The notes under the pieces: model-generated
Databases searched by the model: none
Told to the model about the DNA's origin: nothing
What the model saw: only the letters and a program-made list of their open reading frames with translations
NCBI GenBank assembly: GCA_964354855.1
Contig: CAYHBO010000024.1
Location: 1-21,470 of the forward strand
Direction: 5' to 3'
Source: CAYHBO01 sp964354855
GTDB taxonomy: Bacteria > Babelota > Babeliae > Babelales > RVW-14
Length of the DNA stretch: 21,470 bases
In this document: piece by piece, positions 14,770 through 21,470 of the stretch
Layout: every line of letters begins with the position of its first letter
Numbering within the stretch: the stretch's first letter is position 1
Made by a program: the position numbers and the translations under genes

Positions 14770-14793
14770 TCTTACGTTCGTGTAAGATGGTGG
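14764..14793 (+). repeat. Perfect hairpin overlapping the 3' end of tRNA-Ala
   Basis: CCACCATCTTAC (14764-14775) and GTAAGATGGTGG (14782-14793) pair over 12 bp with loop GTTCGT. The 5' arm contains the tRNA's last bases and CCA. No T run follows immediately, so it looks less like a terminator than like a trailer structure that could compete with the acceptor stem before 3' processing. Confidence 0.6.
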
Positions 14794-14823
14794 TATGTAA
14801 TTTTCTAAAAATTTTTTACCCCG

Positions 14824-14865
14824 ATTCCCTGAAAAGGGATTTTTTTTTGGCTGAGGGAATTTTTT
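14824..14865 (+). terminator. Terminator after tRNA-Ala, with alternative overlapping hairpin
   Basis: TCCCT-GAAA-AGGGA (14826-14839) is followed by nine T (14840-14848), a compact rho-independent terminator. The same 5' arm can instead pair as ATTCCCT (14824-14830) with AGGGAAT (14854-14860), followed by a second T run. It ends the tRNA transcript just before the 2H phosphoesterase gene. Confidence 0.7.
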
Positions 14866-14885
14866 GGTGTTGTAAGGACAAAGCG

Positions 14886-15770
14886 GTGATCTCCCATAAA
14901 TATTTCTTCTTATTATTTTTGTTTATTTTTTGCATGATAAAACAGGCATCGTCACTTTCAGTCTTATTTAACTGTAGGCTGGATAAAGAATCTCAGATTT
15001 TGCAATCACAGATAACTGATAAAATAAACAAAATTATTATCGAAGAACTTTCGCTCATAACTCCAAAAAAACGAGCTCGGTACGAATTCCCAGTCTTTAA
15101 ACCACAAGACCATCCTCATGTGACGCTTTTTTTTGATCGCACGATACAAGAAAAATTTGAGCAGTCAGCGGTCCTTATGTTGCAAGTTATGCAAAGTTTA
15201 GGAAAAGGGAGGATTCTTTCAGGTAACATTAATCTTACTCCAGAAGTTGATCTGTTTGGCTTTCATGAAGAATTTTTTGTTATAAAGGTTCGAGATGAAT
15301 CAAAAGCACTTACTGGGTTGCGTTGTGATATTTTATCTGTTTTACGATGGCTTAATCGTTATGCTTGTGCTTCAGGACTTGAAGATCGTGGTTACTTAAG
15401 CCTTGTGTATGATTTTGGGGCTTGGATTAAAAGCTTTTTTGTGCCAACTAAAGTTAAGCGGTCTATTTTTGATGTAACAACGTGGGATAAGTATATATTC
15501 AGTCCACATGTTACTTTGGGAATGTTACCTCGACGTGAAATTTTTAGAATAGCATCATGGATGCATGCTGATAGTAAGCAAGTTTGGGAGACGATTAAAA
15601 ATCGTATTCGGGCCGAAGTTTTCCAGGTGGTTAAAGATGCTCAATTTGAACGTGAATTAGTATTTACATCGCTCCAGGTTACCGGAAAAAATTATGCCGT
15701 TTTGCATGATTTGTTATATGAGCAGGTTGGTGATAATAAAAAAATGATTACGATGAGTGATGCGGTTTGA
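14886..15770 (+). CDS. Exported 2H phosphoesterase-like protein
   Basis: The frame runs upstream through tRNA-Ala, so the start must lie after it. GTG at 14886 has AAGGA at 14874-14878 with seven bases between, and gives 294 residues opening with a clear signal peptide (ISHKYFFLLFLFIFCMIKQASSLS). Two HxT motifs, H78-V-T80 (HPHVTL) and H208-V-T210 (SPHVTL), 130 residues apart, mark the 2H phosphoesterase superfamily (LigT/ThpR, AKAP7, CPDase relatives), which act on 2',3'-cyclic phosphates or 2'-5' RNA linkages. Most such proteins are cytoplasmic and about 180-200 residues, so the export signal and extra length are unusual. Its stop lies 20 bases before the adenylate kinase start, suggesting co-transcription. 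Confidence 0.75.
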   Translation: MISHKYFFLLFLFIFCMIKQASSLSVLFNCRLDKESQILQSQITDKINKIIIEELSLITPKKRARYEFPVFKPQDHPHVTLFFDRTIQEKFEQSAVLMLQVMQSLGKGRILSGNINLTPEVDLFGFHEEFFVIKVRDESKALTGLRCDILSVLRWLNRYACASGLEDRGYLSLVYDFGAWIKSFFVPTKVKRSIFDVTTWDKYIFSPHVTLGMLPRREIFRIASWMHADSKQVWETIKNRIRAEVFQVVKDAQFERELVFTSLQVTGKNYAVLHDLLYEQVGDNKKMITMSDAV

Positions 15771-15790
15771 TTGATGGAAACGAGAAAAAT

Positions 15791-16474
15791 ATGGAAATGA
15801 CAAAGAATTCAAAAAAAATTATAACGTTTATGGGAGAGCCTGGGTCTGGGAAAGGAACTTTGGCACGTCTTTGCGTGGAAAAACTTAACTATCGTGTTCT
15901 TTCGACCGGTGACTTGTTGCGTAAGCATATAGCTGAGGGAACCCCGCAAGGCAAAGAAGTTGAAGTGGTATTAAAAGAAGGTCGTTTGGTTCCTGATCAA
16001 ATGATTACCTTCATGGTTGGTGAATGGTTACATGAGGTGAGTGTTTCCGGTTATCCTATTATTTTGGATGGCTATCCACGTACTACGATGCAAGCTGAGC
16101 TCTTTCTAGTGCTTATTAAAGAGCATTTTCCTGAATATGTATTTTCTGTTGTTTTTGTTAGCCTTTCTCATGAAGAAATTGTGCAGCGACTTGCAACGCG
16201 GATTGTTTGTGAAAATAAATCATGTCAAGCAACCTACTCATCAACGATGGTTGAGCAGAAAGAAAATCTTACCTGCCCTGCTTGTAATGCAAGGCTTGTG
16301 CGTCGCCCAGATGATGCGGAAGAGGTAGTGCGCAAACGTCTTAAAGTTTATGAACAACACCGTGATGAAGTGCTCAATTTTTATCGAGAACACCATGTTT
16401 CGTTAGAAACGCTTTCTGTTTCAGGCCTTACGATTGATCAAGTTTTTGAGTCGTTCAAAGCATTAGGAAACTAA
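15791..16474 (+). CDS. adk: Adenylate kinase with zinc-type LID
   Basis: Catalyses ATP + AMP to 2 ADP. With ATG 15791 (GAG six bases upstream; ATG 15797 is an alternative, and the open frame begins with an unlikely TTG at 15767) it has 227 residues, normal for a long-form enzyme. P-loop GEPGSGKGT at 15-23, AMP-binding STGDLLRKHI, ILDGYPRT, and the LID with Cys140, 145, 162 and 165, a four-cysteine zinc site with two more residues than usual in the first pair, then RPDDAEEVVRKRL. GYPRT replaces the common GFPRT. The gene lies between the exported 2H phosphoesterase and the effector-binding protein, with short gaps on both sides. Confidence 0.95.
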   Translation: MEMTKNSKKIITFMGEPGSGKGTLARLCVEKLNYRVLSTGDLLRKHIAEGTPQGKEVEVVLKEGRLVPDQMITFMVGEWLHEVSVSGYPIILDGYPRTTMQAELFLVLIKEHFPEYVFSVVFVSLSHEEIVQRLATRIVCENKSCQATYSSTMVEQKENLTCPACNARLVRRPDDAEEVVRKRLKVYEQHRDEVLNFYREHHVSLETLSVSGLTIDQVFESFKALGN

Positions 16475-16488
16475 TTTAGGGTTATGTG

Positions 16489-16977
16489 ATGGAACAAGAA
16501 AAAGTAGTCAAGTCTGAAATTAAGCTTATTGGTATTACGGCACGTACTAACAATGCATCTGAGATGAATCCTACGACGGCAAAAATTAGTATGATTGTTC
16601 AGAAGTATTTTTATGGTGGCTTGTCTGAGAAGATATTACATCGTAAAAATCCTGGTATAACTTATTCTGTTTATACCGAATATGAAAGTGATATGACTGG
16701 TGATTACACCTACTTTCTTGGTGAAGAGGTTTTATCATTTGATAATATTCTTGAGGGCTTTTTTGCATTAACGATTCCAATTCAGCATTATGTAAAGTTT
16801 ACTGATGGACCAGGTGCAATGCCTGGGGTTTGTATTAATTTATGGCAAAAAATATGGCAATTGAATCCTGGTTCTCTTGGAGGAATTCGAGGTTATATTG
16901 CTGATTTTGAGTTGTATGATGAGCGTGCGGCTAATTCACAAAGTACTGTTTTAGATATTTACATTGGTATCAAGTAA
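16489..16977 (+). CDS. GyrI/Cass2-like effector-binding domain protein
   Basis: A 162-residue protein from ATG 16489 (TAGGG seven bases upstream; GTG 16486 is also in frame). The pattern KLIGITARTNN at the start, YSVYTEYESDMTGDYTYFLGEEV in the middle, FTDGPGAMPGVCINLWQKIW and GYIADFELYDE, VLDIYIGIK at the end fits the stand-alone effector-binding fold of the GyrI/AraC-C/Cass2 group. Such proteins bind small cationic or hydrophobic compounds. There is no DNA-binding domain, so it is not itself a regulator of the AraC type. It is the last gene of the 2H phosphoesterase-adk run. Confidence 0.75.
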   Translation: MEQEKVVKSEIKLIGITARTNNASEMNPTTAKISMIVQKYFYGGLSEKILHRKNPGITYSVYTEYESDMTGDYTYFLGEEVLSFDNILEGFFALTIPIQHYVKFTDGPGAMPGVCINLWQKIWQLNPGSLGGIRGYIADFELYDERAANSQSTVLDIYIGIK

Positions 16978-16982
16978 AAGCG

Positions 16983-17012
16983 TTGATTTTCTTTAAAGCG
17001 ACCTGATATGAT
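16983..17012 (+). promoter_or_regulatory. Promoter of the Pro/Ala-rich gene pair
   Basis: TTGATT (16983-16988) and TATGAT (17007-17012) are 18 bases apart, with four and five of six matches. The -10 box begins an AT-rich inverted repeat, TATGATTTTTTT (17007-17018) with AAAAAAATCATA (17039-17050), in the leader before the start at 17067; it could also help end the upstream transcript. Confidence 0.45.
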
Positions 17013-17066
17013 TTTTTTTAGTTCGATAATTAATTGATAAAAAAATCATAATCACAGGTAGATTTG

Positions 17067-17597
17067 ATGGTTAAAAAATATCTCTATTTTTTTGTAACAG
17101 GTACGTTTGCATTATTGTTTACGCTTAATTTTATTAATGGGCAGGTTCCGGCTCCAGATCCTGCTGCAGTAGCATTACCGGCTCTAGATCCTGCTGCAGT
17201 AGCACCACCGGTTCAAGACCCTAATGCTGCGGCTGTTTCTGCCGTTCCCGCAGCAGATCCAAATGTTTCCGCAGCTCCTGTAGCAGCCGGTGCTCCAGCT
17301 GCGCCAGCTGCTGCGCCAACATCAGAAGCGGCTCCAGTTCCACCCCCTGTATGGCCAGATACGGTGCAAATTGATACGGGAGGTATCGTTCTTAATACCA
17401 CTAGTGGGAAAATAAAAAAAGATCTTTTTGTGAAGGCTCAAAAAATTATAGGGCAATCTGCAGATGTTCTTGCGTCATTAGACAAAGTTTCAAAACATGC
17501 ATTTGATGATTATCTTAAGGGAAGAAAAGCGGTAAGTGATTTTCGTGTTCAAACAGAAACAGCGATAGGAAAAATTAAAGCATCATCTGATAAATAA
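17067..17597 (+). CDS. Exported Ala/Pro-rich protein, function unknown
   Basis: 176 residues from ATG 17067 (AGGT about eight bases upstream). Residues 1-26 form a signal peptide (VKKYLYFFVTGTFALLFTLNFINGQ). Residues 27-95 are Ala, Pro, Val and Asp in DPAAVA-type units, the first two encoded by 30-bp tandem copies at 17148-17177 and 17178-17207. The C-terminal 80 residues are charged and helical (KIKKDLFVKAQKIIGQSADVLASLDKV...). I do not recognise a family. The next gene, 41 bases on, has the same plan: signal peptide, Pro/Ala repeat, helical part. Confidence 0.75.
   Translation: MVKKYLYFFVTGTFALLFTLNFINGQVPAPDPAAVALPALDPAAVAPPVQDPNAAAVSAVPAADPNVSAAPVAAGAPAAPAAAPTSEAAPVPPPVWPDTVQIDTGGIVLNTTSGKIKKDLFVKAQKIIGQSADVLASLDKVSKHAFDDYLKGRKAVSDFRVQTETAIGKIKASSDK
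17148..17207 (+). repeat. 30-bp tandem repeat, two copies
   Basis: Two near-identical 30-base units (17148-17177 and 17178-17207, core AGATCCTGCTGCAGTAGCA) encode PAPDPAAVAL-like decapeptides; a third, decayed unit follows. The length is a multiple of three, so copy-number change would keep the frame. Confidence 0.8.
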
Positions 17598-17638
17598 TAA
17601 AATAATGGAATAGGGTATGTAATGATAAAGGTTATTCT

Positions 17639-19119
17639 ATGAATAGATGTATAAACCGTGTAATGGTTTTTATTATTATAAGTTTTTGTCAGTTTATTGT
17701 TTCTTCTTCGTTGTTATCTCAAATTCCAGCTCCGTTGCCATTATCAGCGCCGTTGACTATACCATTACCAGTGGTTCCTGATCCAGCAGCACTTCCAGCA
17801 CCGTTGCCTGTGGTATTGCCTGATCCAGCAGNNNNNNNNNNNNNNNNNNNNNNNNNNNNNNNNNNNNNNNNNNNNNNNNNNNNNNNNNNNNNNNNNNNNN
17901 NNNNNNNNNNNNNNNNNNNNNNNNNNNNNNNCCTGATCCAGCAGCACTTCCAGCACCGTTGCCTGTGGTATTGCCTGATCCAGCAGTTGTAGCTCCTGTA
18001 GTGCTTCCTGCTCCTTTGCCTGTGGCTGTTATTCCTGCTCCTGCTGCTCCTGCTGCTGCCCCTGTTCCAGCTTCTGCTCCAGGTCAACAGCCAGCGGAAG
18101 AAAAATATAAAAAAGAGTTTAATGATATCAATGAATCTATGAATAGAATTAAAGCTATTGAAGAAGAAATTAAAACATCATTTAGTGCGTTTGATCAAAA
18201 ACTAACACAGGCAAGAAATACTGACTTGGCTATAAAAGAAGGAAGCTTTGATATTTTAAAGCAGGATACTGAGCAGAAGGCTCGTGATTTATATGCAAAA
18301 ATTGAGGGGCAATTAAAAGAACTTCAAGAAATTCAAAAATTTGGGCAAGGGGAGTTTGCAAAAACAATCAGTGAAAAGATTGCTGAAATGAGCACGCTCA
18401 TTGCTAAAGTTAATGGTATTTTACAGCAACTGCAAACACTGGTGACGGTGACGGCTATTGCTCAGCAAGCGGCTGTAGCTGTTCAAACTCCAGTCCCAGT
18501 AACTCCAGCAACTCCAGCACAGATTACTGCTAAGAGTAATAAACCGGAGGTTCAGACCTCGGTGGTTATAGAAAACGAAGATAAATCGTTAGCAGCTCGT
18601 GCGTGGCAGTTGGTAACTGATACGATTGTTTCAGGCATTATGTCGTTTAACCGCGCGGTTGATTGGATTACGTCTTGGATTAAGCCTAAAGAAAAAAAAA
18701 AAGTAGTAATGTCTAAAACTAAAGCGGCAATGTCATTTTCTGAGATTAAAAAAAAAGTTAAGGAGCTTGTTGTTGCTTCAGAAAAGTTGATAAACCCGAT
18801 GGAGTCGCAGTATTTTGATCTTGTTCAAAAATTTGAAGAGGCATCTAAGGGGGTAATCACTTTACGTGAGGCTATAGCAAAAAGGCCGGTGCTTAAACAG
18901 TTTTTAGCGCAACAAAATCATTTGCTTAAGAAAAGTCCCCCGTTGTGGAAGAAATCAGTTGTGCAAATGTTTAGTAAGGTTATTGATTTGGGGATAGCTA
19001 TAGCTGATGCAGTAGTTTATGGAATTCTTGTGGTTTATTCTTATGCTATAGAACCGATTTTTAATGTTTTCCGAAAAGATGTTCAAAAGAAAATGCAGAT
19101 GATTGAGCAGGGGAAATAG
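17639..19119 (+). CDS. Exported Pro/Ala-repeat and coiled-coil protein, interrupted by an assembly gap
   Basis: One gene split by 100 N at 17832-17931. ATG 17639 has AAAGG (17627-17631) and starts a signal peptide (VMVFIIISFCQFIVSSSLLSQ). PAPLP-type repeats reach the gap; after it the same repeat resumes in frame at 17932 and runs to about 18090. Then come a long coiled coil (about 18100-18460), a second short Pro/Thr-rich linker, a Trp-containing hydrophobic stretch (LVTDTIVSGIMSFNRAVDWITSWIK), a basic helical region, and a hydrophobic segment near the end (VIDLGIAIADAVVYGILVVYSYAI) that may anchor it. No family recognised. The repeat is identical on both sides of the gap, so it is almost certainly one protein; its length is unknown. 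Confidence 0.75.
17777..17973 (+). repeat. 42-bp tandem repeat around the scaffold gap
   Basis: A 42-base unit encoding PDPAALPAPLPVVL is complete at 17777-17818, begins again at 17819-17831, is cut by N, and is complete at 17932-17973. A frame-preserving fill needs 29 bases plus any number of 42-base units, and 29 leaves remainder 2 on division by 3, which is what the flanking frames require. Confidence 0.9.
17832..17931. other. Assembly gap of 100 N
   Basis: Exactly 100 N inside the tandem repeat, the usual placeholder for a gap of unknown size. The real length cannot be 100 if the gene is intact, because 100 leaves remainder 1 on division by 3. Confidence 0.98.
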
Positions 19120-19122
19120 ATA

Positions 19123-19145
19123 AAAGAGACATTTATAGTCTCTTT
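19123..19145 (+). terminator. Possible weak terminator after the Pro-rich pair
   Basis: AAAGAGAC (19123-19130) pairs with GTCTCTTT (19138-19145), 8 bp with a 7-base loop, four bases after the stop. There is no clean T run beyond the stem, and its 3' arm overlaps the next gene's -35 box. Confidence 0.4.
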
Positions 19146-19171
19146 ACAGGCTGTGTCTTTTTGCTTAGAAT
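19143..19171 (+). promoter_or_regulatory. Promoter of the manB-nfo operon
   Basis: TTTACA (19143-19148) and TAGAAT (19166-19171) are 17 bases apart, five of six matches each, 36 bases before the mutase start. Confidence 0.6.
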
Positions 19172-19207
19172 ACTCGGAATGGTGGGTTCCTGTAGCGGAG
19201 AAAATCT

Positions 19208-20608
19208 ATGAAAGATAACATATTTCGCATGTATGATATTAGGGGAATTGTAGATAAAGAGTTGTTTATTGAAGAAGTTTATGATCTTGGTAAAGCAATT
19301 GTTACCTACCTTTATACCTTACATCAAACGCAGTCTACGGTTATTGTTGGGAGAGATGGACGAGAACATTCTCCAATGATGCATAGGGCCCTCGTGGACG
19401 CAATAACTGATTGTGGGTATGACGTTATTGATATTGGTATTGTGCCTACGCCGGCACTTTATTTTGCTACTCATTACTTTAATCAGTCATGTGCATTGAT
19501 GATTACCGCGTCTCACAACCCTAAAGAATATAATGGTATTAAAATATGGGGTGTGAGTGGTGATCAGATTCAAGAGATCAAAAAGATTTATAAAGCAAAA
19601 GAATTTTTTGTGAATGAAGGGCAGAAGGGGGTTGTTCGTGTTATTGACATTATTACCGAGTATGTTAACTATCTTACTGATCAGTTTTCTTCTCTTAAAA
19701 ATGCAAAGATTAATGCGGTGATTGATTGTGGAAATGGTGCCACAGGAACTGTTATGCCAATGCTGATAGAAAAAATGAATTGGCATAACGTAATATTGCT
19801 CTTTTCTGAAGTGGATGGATTATTTCCTCATCATGAAGCAGACCCTACAAAGCCGGAAAATATGACGTTTGTGAGAGATGCGCTTGCAGAAACTCCATGG
19901 TTATCATTAGGAATTGGCTTTGATGGTGATGGTGATCGTATGAATCCGATGACTAAACAAGGGTTATTAGTGCCTGGAGATCAACTATTAGCATTGTATG
20001 CACAATCGATTGTGAAAAGACATCCACAAGCCGCGGTTGTCTTTGATATTAAGAGTTCATCAAGTTTGGTAGAACTTTTGGAAGAGTGGGGAGCTATTCC
20101 GGTGGTGTCGCCGTCGGGGCATTCCTTCATAAAAAAGGCTATTCATGATAATCATGCGCTTCTTGGCGGCGAACTGAGTTGTCATTTCTTCTTTAACGAT
20201 CGTTATTTTGGTTATGATGATGGTATTTATGCAGCGCTTAGACTGTTAGAGCTTATTCAAGAATCGCAACAATCATTAGAAGAGCTTTTACGCATTATTC
20301 CAGTTAAAGAGATATCATCAGAAATTCGTCTTGAATGTCATTCTGATCGAGATAAAGAAATTATTGTTGAGCACGTTAAAAATATTTTTTGTGCTCGTCT
20401 AGATGCCAAGATCACTACTATTGATGGGGTTAAAGCACATATGTCATATGGGTGGGGGTTGATTCGGGCTTCAAATACGCAACCGGTTGTTTGTCTTAGG
20501 TTTGAATCTTCGACTAAAGAAGGTTTACAAACATTGAAACAGGAATTTTATCAGGAGCTTTCTCCCTTCTTTGATCAAACATTATTAAAGGAAGCCTTTG
20601 CGTTATAA
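19208..20608 (+). CDS. Phosphomannomutase/phosphoglucomutase (AlgC/ManB type)
   Basis: A 466-residue alpha-D-phosphohexomutase that interconverts hexose 6- and 1-phosphates for sugar nucleotide, LPS or glycan synthesis. Domain 1 has the phosphoserine loop TASHNP (Ser102); domain 2 the Mg site DGDGDR (239-244); domain 3 the sugar-binding GGELSCH (320-326), where AlgC has GEMSGH, so Cys replaces Gly; domain 4 the phosphate loop RASNTQP (420-426) in WGLIRASNTQPVVCLRFES, very like AlgC. That favours PMM/PGM over GlmM. The ATG at 19208 has GGAG seven bases upstream. Its end overlaps the next start by 11 bases, so the two are translationally coupled. Confidence 0.93.
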   Translation: MKDNIFRMYDIRGIVDKELFIEEVYDLGKAIVTYLYTLHQTQSTVIVGRDGREHSPMMHRALVDAITDCGYDVIDIGIVPTPALYFATHYFNQSCALMITASHNPKEYNGIKIWGVSGDQIQEIKKIYKAKEFFVNEGQKGVVRVIDIITEYVNYLTDQFSSLKNAKINAVIDCGNGATGTVMPMLIEKMNWHNVILLFSEVDGLFPHHEADPTKPENMTFVRDALAETPWLSLGIGFDGDGDRMNPMTKQGLLVPGDQLLALYAQSIVKRHPQAAVVFDIKSSSSLVELLEEWGAIPVVSPSGHSFIKKAIHDNHALLGGELSCHFFFNDRYFGYDDGIYAALRLLELIQESQQSLEELLRIIPVKEISSEIRLECHSDRDKEIIVEHVKNIFCARLDAKITTIDGVKAHMSYGWGLIRASNTQPVVCLRFESSTKEGLQTLKQEFYQELSPFFDQTLLKEAFAL

Positions 20609-21452
20609 TCATCACCTGGGATTACATTTGCCGTTGAGCGAAGGATTGGAAGAACTGATTGATGTTGCGGCTAGTTACAATATTAATTTTTTTCAGTTCT
20701 TTTTAGCGCCGTCGCAACGTAAAAGTAAAAATATTAGGCCTACTGCAGAAGCATTTGCGGCATTTATTGCAAAAAAAGAAGCTGGTTTTTCGCAACTTTT
20801 TATTCATAGTTCTTACTGGATTAATACGGCAACGGGGAATGATTTTCGTTTTGATATAGCAAGGACCTTGTTAAAAAAAGAGATGATATTGGCTAAAAAG
20901 CTTGCGATACCGTTTCTGGTCCTTCATGCGGGGTCTGCAACCTGGCATAAGCCAACCGAAGATGATCCGTTGTGTAAACGTATGGGAATTGAACGGGTAG
21001 CAACGATGCTTAATCATCTGCTGAAACAAGAGCAGGATGTTACCATTCTTTTAGAGAATACTGCCCATGGAAATAGAACCATAGGAAGTGACTTTAATGA
21101 TCTTCTTGAAATTAAAAAGCTTTTGGATTTTCCTGATCGCATAGGTTTTTGTGTTGATTTTGCGCATGCATTTGCGTATGGCTATGATTTATCTGATGAT
21201 TCTTTTATGCAGATGATTGCGCAAACCATAGGGTTTGATGGCATTAAGTTGATTCACTTTAACGATTCTTTTGAGGCTCAAGGGAGCAAACATGATCGGC
21301 ATGCGTTACCTGGGTTAGGATTAATCGGTAAAGAAACAATGCAAAAGCTGCTACATCACGCATTATTTCGCGATATCCCCAAGATTATTGAAGTTACCAA
21401 TGTTTCTTCAAAAATTATTCAACAAAATCTTATTGAAGTAAGTACCTGGTAA
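20598..21452 (+). CDS. nfo: Endonuclease IV (AP endonuclease family 2)
   Basis: A 284-residue TIM-barrel zinc enzyme that cuts DNA 5' to abasic sites in base excision repair. All nine metal ligands can be placed: His70 (FIHSS), His110 (VLHAGS), Glu153 (LLENTA), Asp187 and His190 (CVDFAHAFAYGYD), His220 (LIHFND), Asp233 and His235 (DRHALPGLGLIG) and Glu265 (IIEV). Length matches E. coli Nfo (285). The start is TTG 20598, inside the mutase's last codons, with AAAGGA at 20587-20592; no ATG occurs near the conserved N-terminus, so TTG is well supported. It is the third DNA-repair gene in the window. Confidence 0.95.
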   Translation: MRYNHHLGLHLPLSEGLEELIDVAASYNINFFQFFLAPSQRKSKNIRPTAEAFAAFIAKKEAGFSQLFIHSSYWINTATGNDFRFDIARTLLKKEMILAKKLAIPFLVLHAGSATWHKPTEDDPLCKRMGIERVATMLNHLLKQEQDVTILLENTAHGNRTIGSDFNDLLEIKKLLDFPDRIGFCVDFAHAFAYGYDLSDDSFMQMIAQTIGFDGIKLIHFNDSFEAQGSKHDRHALPGLGLIGKETMQKLLHHALFRDIPKIIEVTNVSSKIIQQNLIEVSTW

Positions 21453-21470
21453 ATCCCGCTCGTCCTGAGG

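Noticed and set aside
14649..14885. N-terminal extension of the 2H phosphoesterase frame through tRNA-Ala
   Set aside because: This stretch holds a tRNA promoter, the tRNA itself and a terminator; GTG 14886 has an ideal ribosome site and a signal peptide.
17777..17973. CRISPR-like repeat array
   Set aside because: The units are directly adjacent without unique spacers, are multiples of three and encode a Pro-rich peptide.
17639..17992. Separate short protein ending just after the gap, and a separate gene starting at TTG 17959
   Set aside because: The break is created by the 100-N placeholder, whose length shifts the frame; the repeat is the same on both sides.

Overview
The window reads as chromosomal sequence from an AT-rich, host-associated Gram-negative bacterium. 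Genes are tightly packed on both strands. Many products carry signal peptides, and there are several Pro/Ala-rich exported proteins and a eukaryote-like PPP phosphatase. This mixture, with a small repair set and isolated tRNAs, suggests an intracellular or protist-associated lineage such as Candidatus Dependentiae (TM6). That placement is an inference from gene content; no 16S gene or diagnostic marker is present. Codon use looks uniform and there are no insertion sequences, integrases, phage genes or CRISPR arrays.

Layout. 1-2232 (minus): the GTPase YchF behind a strong terminator, and an exported proline-rich protein. 2334-4432 (plus): MiaB, tRNA-Cys, tRNA-Leu and an HU-type DNA-binding protein ending in a long hairpin terminator. 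4505-6258 (plus): a small FUN14-like membrane protein and a GspE/PilB-type secretion or pilus ATPase. 6266-8163 (minus): a HigBA/RelE-type toxin-antitoxin pair and a PAF-acetylhydrolase-like exported hydrolase. 8282-8791 (plus): O6-alkylguanine-DNA alkyltransferase. 8800-10880 (minus): an operon of M23 metallopeptidase and membrane-anchored short-chain dehydrogenase. 11008-12591 (plus): UvrC without its C-terminal helix-hairpin-helix domain. 12605-14379 (plus): a putative lipoprotein with every motif of PPP-family protein phosphatases, behind a promoter whose -35/-10 spacer contains an 11-base C tract. 14466-14848: tRNA-Ile(GAT) and tRNA-Ala(TGC), away from any rRNA, each with its own promoter. 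14886-16977 (plus): an exported 2H phosphoesterase, adenylate kinase and a GyrI/Cass2-like effector-binding protein. 17067-19119 (plus): two exported Pro/Ala-rich proteins, the second interrupted by a 100-N assembly gap inside a 42-bp tandem repeat. 19208-21452 (plus): a phosphomannomutase/phosphoglucomutase translationally overlapping endonuclease IV.

Themes. Three DNA-repair proteins (Ogt, UvrC, Nfo) and two translation or tRNA factors (MiaB, YchF) form the housekeeping layer. The accessory layer is exported: PPP phosphatase, PAF-AH-like hydrolase, 2H phosphoesterase, M23 peptidase and three Pro-rich proteins. The strongest candidate for something new is the PPP lipoprotein combined with a homopolymer-containing promoter, which looks like a phase-variable, surface-exposed, eukaryote-type phosphatase. 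This rests on motif reading and promoter geometry only.
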